From Acerihabitans sp047324305 (GTDB lineage: Bacteria > Pseudomonadota > Gammaproteobacteria > Enterobacterales > Enterobacteriaceae), in contig NZ_CP178740.1 of NCBI RefSeq assembly GCF_047324305.1, positions 5,518,001-5,582,000 on the forward strand: a stretch of DNA of 64,000 bases. Reading direction: 5' to 3'. Below the pieces are notes generated by a model that did not search any database, was not told the DNA's origin, and was given only the letters and a program-made list of their open reading frames with translations. This document shows positions 59,964 to 64,000 of the stretch, piece after piece (position 1 is the stretch's first letter; each line of letters opens with the position of its first letter). Position numbers and translations under genes: made by a program.

Positions 59964-60986
59964 ATGCGTATAAATCATGCCAAAAAAGGCCACCATGTCG
60001 TGGCGGTAGCCTACGACAGGCTGCGAACCTTCGAGTTTGGCTGCGTGGTGGAATTTTTTGCCGTGGCGCGCCCGGAACTGAACGTCGACTGGTACCGCTT
60101 TACGGTTTGTACCGCTGATAAGCACCTGATCCATGCCGTCGGCGGTATCCGCATGGAGATAGAAGCCGATCTCGATGTGCTGGCCACGGCGGATACGATC
60201 ATCATACCGGCCTGGCGGGATATCAATGAAACCCCTTCGGAACGCCTGTTGCAAAGCCTGCGTGACGCCTACCGGCGCGGCGCGCGCATTTGCAGCATCT
60301 GTACCGGGGTATTTGTGCTGGCGGCGGCCGGCCTGCTGCACGGCAAAAGCGTCACCACCCATTGGCATCACGCCAGGCTGCTGGCGCAACGTTATCCCGA
60401 TACCATCGTCTTGCCCTCGGCGCTGTATGTTGATCAGGGGCAAATCATGACCTCGGCCGGATCGGCGGCCGGGCTGGATATGCTGATGCATCTGGTCAAG
60501 AACGACTACGGCCACCGTGTCGCCAATATGGTGGCGCAGCGTCTGGTGATCCCTTTTCACCGGGAAGGGAGCCAACAGCAGTTAATCAAAACCAAAGTGG
60601 TGGAAAAAGGGGAAAACCGCATTGCCTCCCTGGTTGACTGGCTGCGGGGCAACCTGATACTGACCCATACGGTTTCCTCGCTGGCAAAACGCGCCATGAT
60701 GTCCGAGCGGACGCTGCAACGCCATTTCCAGGAAGCCATGGGACTGCCCGTGATGCAATGGCTGGCGCAGTGCCGGTTGGATTATGCCAGGGAGCTGTTG
60801 AGCAGCGGGTCGCTGTCCATCGCGCGCATAGCCGAAGTCTCCGGCCACAGCTCGGAGGCCACGTTTCGCCATCAGTTCAGGCTGCATGAAACGATTTCGC
60901 CGACCCAGTTTCGCCGCCAATGCCGGCAAAAATACGGCGCGGCGTCCGCGCATCCCCCGCAATCAGGCGAAGATTTGCCGCGGTAA
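59964..60986 (+). CDS. ftrA: GlxA/FtrA-type AraC regulator with DJ-1/PfpI domain
   Basis: 340 residues. The N-terminal DJ-1/PfpI-like domain (residues about 8-180) has FEFGCVVEFFAVARPEL, IIPAWRDI and ICSICTGVFVLAAAGLL, the usual nucleophile-elbow position with Cys. The C-terminal AraC domain has VSSLAKRAMMSERTLQRHFQEAMGLPVMQWL and IARIAEVSGHSSEATFRHQF (parts). GGAAGGGACAAG precedes the ATG at 59964. FtrA-type proteins often control small-molecule or efflux genes. It is divergent from the radical SAM pair across 136 bases. Confidence 0.87.
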   Translation: MRINHAKKGHHVVAVAYDRLRTFEFGCVVEFFAVARPELNVDWYRFTVCTADKHLIHAVGGIRMEIEADLDVLATADTIIIPAWRDINETPSERLLQSLRDAYRRGARICSICTGVFVLAAAGLLHGKSVTTHWHHARLLAQRYPDTIVLPSALYVDQGQIMTSAGSAAGLDMLMHLVKNDYGHRVANMVAQRLVIPFHREGSQQQLIKTKVVEKGENRIASLVDWLRGNLILTHTVSSLAKRAMMSERTLQRHFQEAMGLPVMQWLAQCRLDYARELLSSGSLSIARIAEVSGHSSEATFRHQFRLHETISPTQFRRQCRQKYGAASAHPPQSGEDLPR

Positions 60987-61109
60987 AACAGGCTGCGCCG
61001 GCAGCGATGGGGGGAATGTCGCTATTTCATCAGCCGGCGCCGCTTTACCTGAAGCCATTGAATCCTGCCGACACCGGCAATCTTGTCGCGTATTGCGCGG
61101 CGTGGGAAA

Positions 61110-61925
61110 TCAGTAGATCATGCCCTCGCCGAATGCCCCTTCCACCATACATATCCGCGCGGCGAAACCGGCGCCCCGGCGCAGGCTTTCCGCCAGCGTG
61201 TCACCCGCGGCATGGGCCAGCAGGAACGCGGTGATAAAAGCGTCTCCGGCGCCAAGGGTATCCACCGGCGTGATCATCTCCGGCGCCTGGCTGAACCAGC
61301 GGCTGCCGTCGAACAGCAAAGCGCCCTCGGCTCCGCGGGTGGCGATCGGCAGGCGGCAGCCCGCATGCCGGGCCGCGGCAAGCACTTCCCGGGTTTCCTC
61401 CAGGCTGCGGTCCGCGCAGGAGAAAAAGCCGTAATCCAGCCAGCGACACAGCGGCAACGCCCGCTCAATTTCAAAATCATCTGAAAAATCATAGGATAAA
61501 CGGCCAGGGAGCATGCCAAGCGCCGGCAACAGGGCGTCGGCATAGCTGTAGGCGCTGGTATGCACCAGTGTGAACTGGCCTAGCCAGGGCATATCCTCCA
61601 GGGCAAAATCCATGGCTATTTTTTGACGAATGCCGCCGGCGTTGGAGCCGAGAAAGCGGCGCTCCCCCTGTTCGATGGTCAGGCTGGCATGGCCATTTTC
61701 GCCGGCCGCCACCAGGCAGCGGGAAATGTCCACTCCCCTCGCCGCCAGCACGCGGCGGATATGCTCCGCCGCCCGATCGTCGCCAAAGACGCCCAGATAG
61801 GCGGCCTCGGCCGACAGCAGCCGGGCGTATACGCTGAAGTTAAGCGCGTTCCCCCCGGGATAACCGATGCCGGTATGGGTATAGCGGTCGATAACGTTAT
61901 CGCCAAGTCCGAGTACTTTCATCAT
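61110..61925 (-). CDS. fraD: PfkB kinase, FraD/FrlD-like
   Basis: 271 residues. MKVLGLGDNVIDRYTHTGIGYPGGNALNFSVYAR (parts) is typical of fructoselysine/fructose-asparagine kinases (GDNxxDxY, PGGNALN), and DTLGAGDAFITAFLLAHAAG holds the catalytic Asp. It would phosphorylate an Amadori compound (sugar joined to an amine) at carbon 6. It follows the deglycase by eight bases, with the same gene pair as in fra and frl operons. The C-terminus is short but complete (GEGMIY). Confidence 0.82.
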   Translation of the reverse strand: MMKVLGLGDNVIDRYTHTGIGYPGGNALNFSVYARLLSAEAAYLGVFGDDRAAEHIRRVLAARGVDISRCLVAAGENGHASLTIEQGERRFLGSNAGGIRQKIAMDFALEDMPWLGQFTLVHTSAYSYADALLPALGMLPGRLSYDFSDDFEIERALPLCRWLDYGFFSCADRSLEETREVLAAARHAGCRLPIATRGAEGALLFDGSRWFSQAPEMITPVDTLGAGDAFITAFLLAHAAGDTLAESLRRGAGFAARICMVEGAFGEGMIY

Positions 61926-61933
61926 GTCGTCCC

Positions 61934-62911
61934 TCAGTAGGGCACCTGTCCCATATACCGCCGCGCCTCCAACGGATGCCGCCGCTCATTGGCCAACGCG
62001 GCACGGTATTCGCACATCACGCTGTAAAACAGTATCGGGTTAAAATAGTCCACCACGCTTACCGGCATCACGCTCAGGCCCAGTTCCCGGGCATCGATAA
62101 TTTCCACCTTATCGCCATACCGGCCCAGGAAGGCATGCGCCCGTTCGTCCAGCGCCCGGGTGCGGCCTTCGTTCATCATCAAAATCCAAGGCGTATTGGC
62201 ATCCGTCACTTCAAACGGACCGTGGAAATACTCGCCGCTGTGGATGGACGCCGCGTTAAGCCACTGCATTTCCATCAGCGAGCAGATGGCAAAGCCATAG
62301 GCATGGCCGTAGGACGCTCCGCTGGAAAGAATATAAAAAAGCGACTCCTGCGCATAGCGTTTGGCAAACGCTGCGCTGCGCGCCTGGACCTGACGACGGG
62401 CCCGGGCGATAACCCCGTCGATCTGCTCCATGCCGGCCAGGAAATCGGCATAGCCGTCGAAGCCTTCGGTCTGCTGCAACGCCTCGACGCACAGGCTCAG
62501 AATCAGCGCCATCGGATTATTGATAACCTGGCTGTCATCGCCCCAGGCATACAGCAGATTGCTGTCGGAGAAATCGATCAGGCCTGCCCGCTCGTTATGG
62601 GTCAGGGTGACGGTGGCGCTGCCCCGGCGCTGGGCCAGCTCCGCCGCCGCCACCGACTCGGGGGTATCGCCGCCGTGGGAGCAAACAATCGTCAGCGATT
62701 GCCTGCCCAGCGTCTTCGGCGCGGCATGGACAAACTCATTGGCGGTCATCATATAGCTGTGCAGGGTGGTGGATTCGCTATTAAGAAAATAATTAGCCGG
62801 GTACATATCCACCAGCGAACCGCCGCAGGCCACCAGGAACACCTGGCGCAGCCCACCCTGCGGGCGGAAACGCTGTTCAATAAGGGAAGAAATAATTGCT
62901 GCAGTATTCAT
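61934..62911 (-). CDS. fraB: SIS-domain deglycase, FraB-like
   Basis: 325 residues with two SIS domains: QVFLVACGGSLVDMYPANYFLNSES, TIVCSHGGDTPESVAAAELAQRRG, and the catalytic-region SIHSGEYFHGPFEVTDANTPW. It matches Salmonella FraB far better than E. coli FrlB in the C-terminal DANTP, RALDERA and LEARRYM segments. FraB splits 6-phosphofructose-aspartate to glucose-6-phosphate and aspartate. The kinase after it completes the pathway. The exact Amadori substrate is not known. Confidence 0.83.
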   Translation of the reverse strand: MNTAAIISSLIEQRFRPQGGLRQVFLVACGGSLVDMYPANYFLNSESTTLHSYMMTANEFVHAAPKTLGRQSLTIVCSHGGDTPESVAAAELAQRRGSATVTLTHNERAGLIDFSDSNLLYAWGDDSQVINNPMALILSLCVEALQQTEGFDGYADFLAGMEQIDGVIARARRQVQARSAAFAKRYAQESLFYILSSGASYGHAYGFAICSLMEMQWLNAASIHSGEYFHGPFEVTDANTPWILMMNEGRTRALDERAHAFLGRYGDKVEIIDARELGLSVMPVSVVDYFNPILFYSVMCEYRAALANERRHPLEARRYMGQVPY

Positions 62912-62914
62912 AAA

Positions 62915-63697
62915 TTAGTCGCCATACACATTGAAATTAAAATATTTTTTCGCCAGCTGATCATAGGTGCCGTCGCTGCGGATCGCCGCAATGGCGCCGT
63001 TGAGCTGCGCCAGCAGCTTGTCGTCCTGCTTACGCACGCCTATACCGGTGCCGGGGCCAAAAATGACATCGTCTTTTACCTGCGGATCAACCAGGCTGAA
63101 ATTCTTGCCCTGGGGTTTGTTCAACAGCGCGTCGGTCACCACCGTCGCATCATCCAGGGTCGCGTCCAAACGTCCGACCACCAAATCGGCATAGACCGCT
63201 TCCGCGCTGGGGTAGGAAACCAGCTCGACCCCCTGATCCTGCCAATGTTTCTTGGCATAGGCCTCGAATACCGACCCCTGCTGCACGCCCAGGCGCTTGC
63301 CGCGCAGGGATTCGGCGGTCGGCTTGAGGCCGCTGTCTTTCGCGGCGATCAGATACGCCGGGGTATTGAATAATTTATCGGAGAAGTCGATGGCTTTTTT
63401 ACGCTCATCGGTGATCGACAGCGAAGAAAGGATGGCGTCGAACTTGCGGGCATGCAGCGCCGGGATCAGGCCATCAAAGCTGTTTTCCACCCACACGCAC
63501 TTAGCCTGGAGATGAGCGCAGATCGCATTGCCCAAATCAATGTCAAAGCCCTGCAGACTGCCATCCGCGGCTTTCGACTCAAACGGCGGAAAGGTGGCAT
63601 CGGTGCCGAACCGGATTTGTTGCTGGGCTGATGCCTGGCAAGTGAGCCCCGCCAAAGCCAGGCCGAGGGATAACAGGGCAAGCGTTTTTTTCATCAT
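62915..63697 (-). CDS. Periplasmic amino-acid-type binding protein
   Basis: 260 residues with a signal peptide (LALLSLGLALAGLTCQASA-QQ). The mature protein follows the HisJ/ArgT pattern: RFGTDATFPPFESKAADGSLQGFDIDLGNAI (parts), ILSSLSITDERKKAIDFS, GKRLGVQQGSVFEAYAKKHW, and YDQLAKKYFNFNVYGD. It starts the Amadori operon. Permease and ATPase genes are not between it and the deglycase, so it must use another importer, perhaps one beyond the window or the HisQMP-type set at 32-34 kb. Its ligand may be a sugar-amino acid. Confidence 0.86.
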   Translation of the reverse strand: MMKKTLALLSLGLALAGLTCQASAQQQIRFGTDATFPPFESKAADGSLQGFDIDLGNAICAHLQAKCVWVENSFDGLIPALHARKFDAILSSLSITDERKKAIDFSDKLFNTPAYLIAAKDSGLKPTAESLRGKRLGVQQGSVFEAYAKKHWQDQGVELVSYPSAEAVYADLVVGRLDATLDDATVVTDALLNKPQGKNFSLVDPQVKDDVIFGPGTGIGVRKQDDKLLAQLNGAIAAIRSDGTYDQLAKKYFNFNVYGD

Positions 63698-63930
63698 TTA
63701 CTCCTGATAAATATACCATAAAATAGACCATACAAGATATACGCCTGCGCCGTGAGATACGCAATTCATTTTTCTGTTTTATGCCGGCCTGGCAGGTCGT
63801 GATGGCGTGATGGTCTGCTTAATGCCGGCCCTTTATCGCGCGGCGCCGATGAATTTTCGATGACGGAACAACGGCTGAGCGGCTATACTGGCCCCATTGC
63901 CCAAGTGTAATCCGGACTAAAAAACAGACC

Positions 63931-64000
63931 ATGAGCGAGCCGAGCGAAGGTAAGCGCCGTCCACGCCGGGCCTATCTGCAGGCCAGGCAGGCATTGCTGA
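63931..64000 (+). CDS. Start of a divergent gene (cut by window edge)
   Basis: ATG at 63931 opens a frame of 23 codons, MSEPSEGKRRPRRAYLQARQ..., running off the end. Position opposite the Amadori operon and a basic N-terminus fit a transcriptional regulator (such as GntR type), but too little is seen to name it. Confidence 0.45.
   Translation, partial: MSEPSEGKRRPRRAYLQARQALL

Noticed and set aside
61976..63373. Long plus-strand open frame of 465 codons
   Set aside because: It is antisense to the well-supported deglycase and binding-protein genes, and its composition (His, Arg, Gln, Gly rich) is typical of GC-rich shadows.
1..64000. tRNA, rRNA, CRISPR arrays, prophage and integrase genes
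   Set aside because: None seen: no regular short repeats with spacers, no cloverleaf recognised, and no phage structural or integrase genes.

Overview
This 64 kb window looks like accessory chromosome from an Enterobacterales bacterium. The evidence is a set of E. coli-type homologues (FepA, YncE, YceJ/YceI, MdtH, Rob, SfcA/MaeA, KatG, YtfE, YqgA, PcoE) and textbook enterobacterial operators (CusR/PcoR copper box, Fur, NsrR). Many truncated genes and scars (sensor kinase, IclR, IS66, two SDR remnants, a 113-bp internal duplication) suggest a plant- or insect-associated lineage such as Sodalis or Pectobacterium relatives. The exact genus is inference. I saw no rRNA, tRNA or CRISPR.

Layout. 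0-2 kb: start of an MFS transporter, an 800-base gene-poor stretch, and a PcoE/SilE copper/silver-binding protein with a copper box and a remnant of its sensor kinase. 1.8-9 kb: a reductase island with four COG2085 Rossmann oxidoreductase paralogues, two SnoaL-like proteins, an epimerase-like SDR, and divergent HxlR and LysR regulators, then a DUF554 membrane protein. 9.7-15.9 kb: IS66 remnant, Rob-like regulator, malic enzyme divergent from a malate/citrate (2-HCT) symporter, cytochrome b561 plus YceI. 16-19.6 kb: Fur-type iron genes (FepA-like receptor, YncE). 20-27 kb: nitrogen-scavenging operon (nitrilase, SsuABC-type importer, AtzG/AtzE-like amidase, EamA permease) opposite an XRE-cupin regulator. 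27.4 kb: an alanine-rich protein built of 29-residue repeats. 29-35 kb: LysR regulator, MdtH-like pump, ureohydrolase and a HisJQMP-type importer. 35.8-43 kb: LacI-controlled sugar operon with RbsBAC-type importer, a large protein of unknown function and a PfkB kinase. 43-47 kb: periplasmic DUF4432 protein, a structured intergenic stretch, katG. 47.5-53 kb: GntR regulator, a leaderless solute-binding-like protein, CaiB/BaiF CoA transferase, crotonase and MHS transporter. 53-57 kb: LysR with SDR, SDR remnants, secreted chorismate mutase, YtfE with an NsrR box. 57-61 kb: EamA exporter and a cobalamin-type radical SAM enzyme facing a GlxA/FtrA-type regulator. 61-64 kb: FraB/FraD-like Amadori-compound operon with an amino-acid-type binding protein and the start of a divergent gene.

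Most clusters follow one plan: a transporter, one to three enzymes and a divergent regulator for a single nutrient or stress. The least explained units are the B12-radical SAM/EamA/FtrA locus, the unknown protein in the LacI sugar operon, the leaderless binding protein beside the CoA-transferase operon, the nitrilase/AtzGE cluster, and the structured intergenic element near 44.8 kb.
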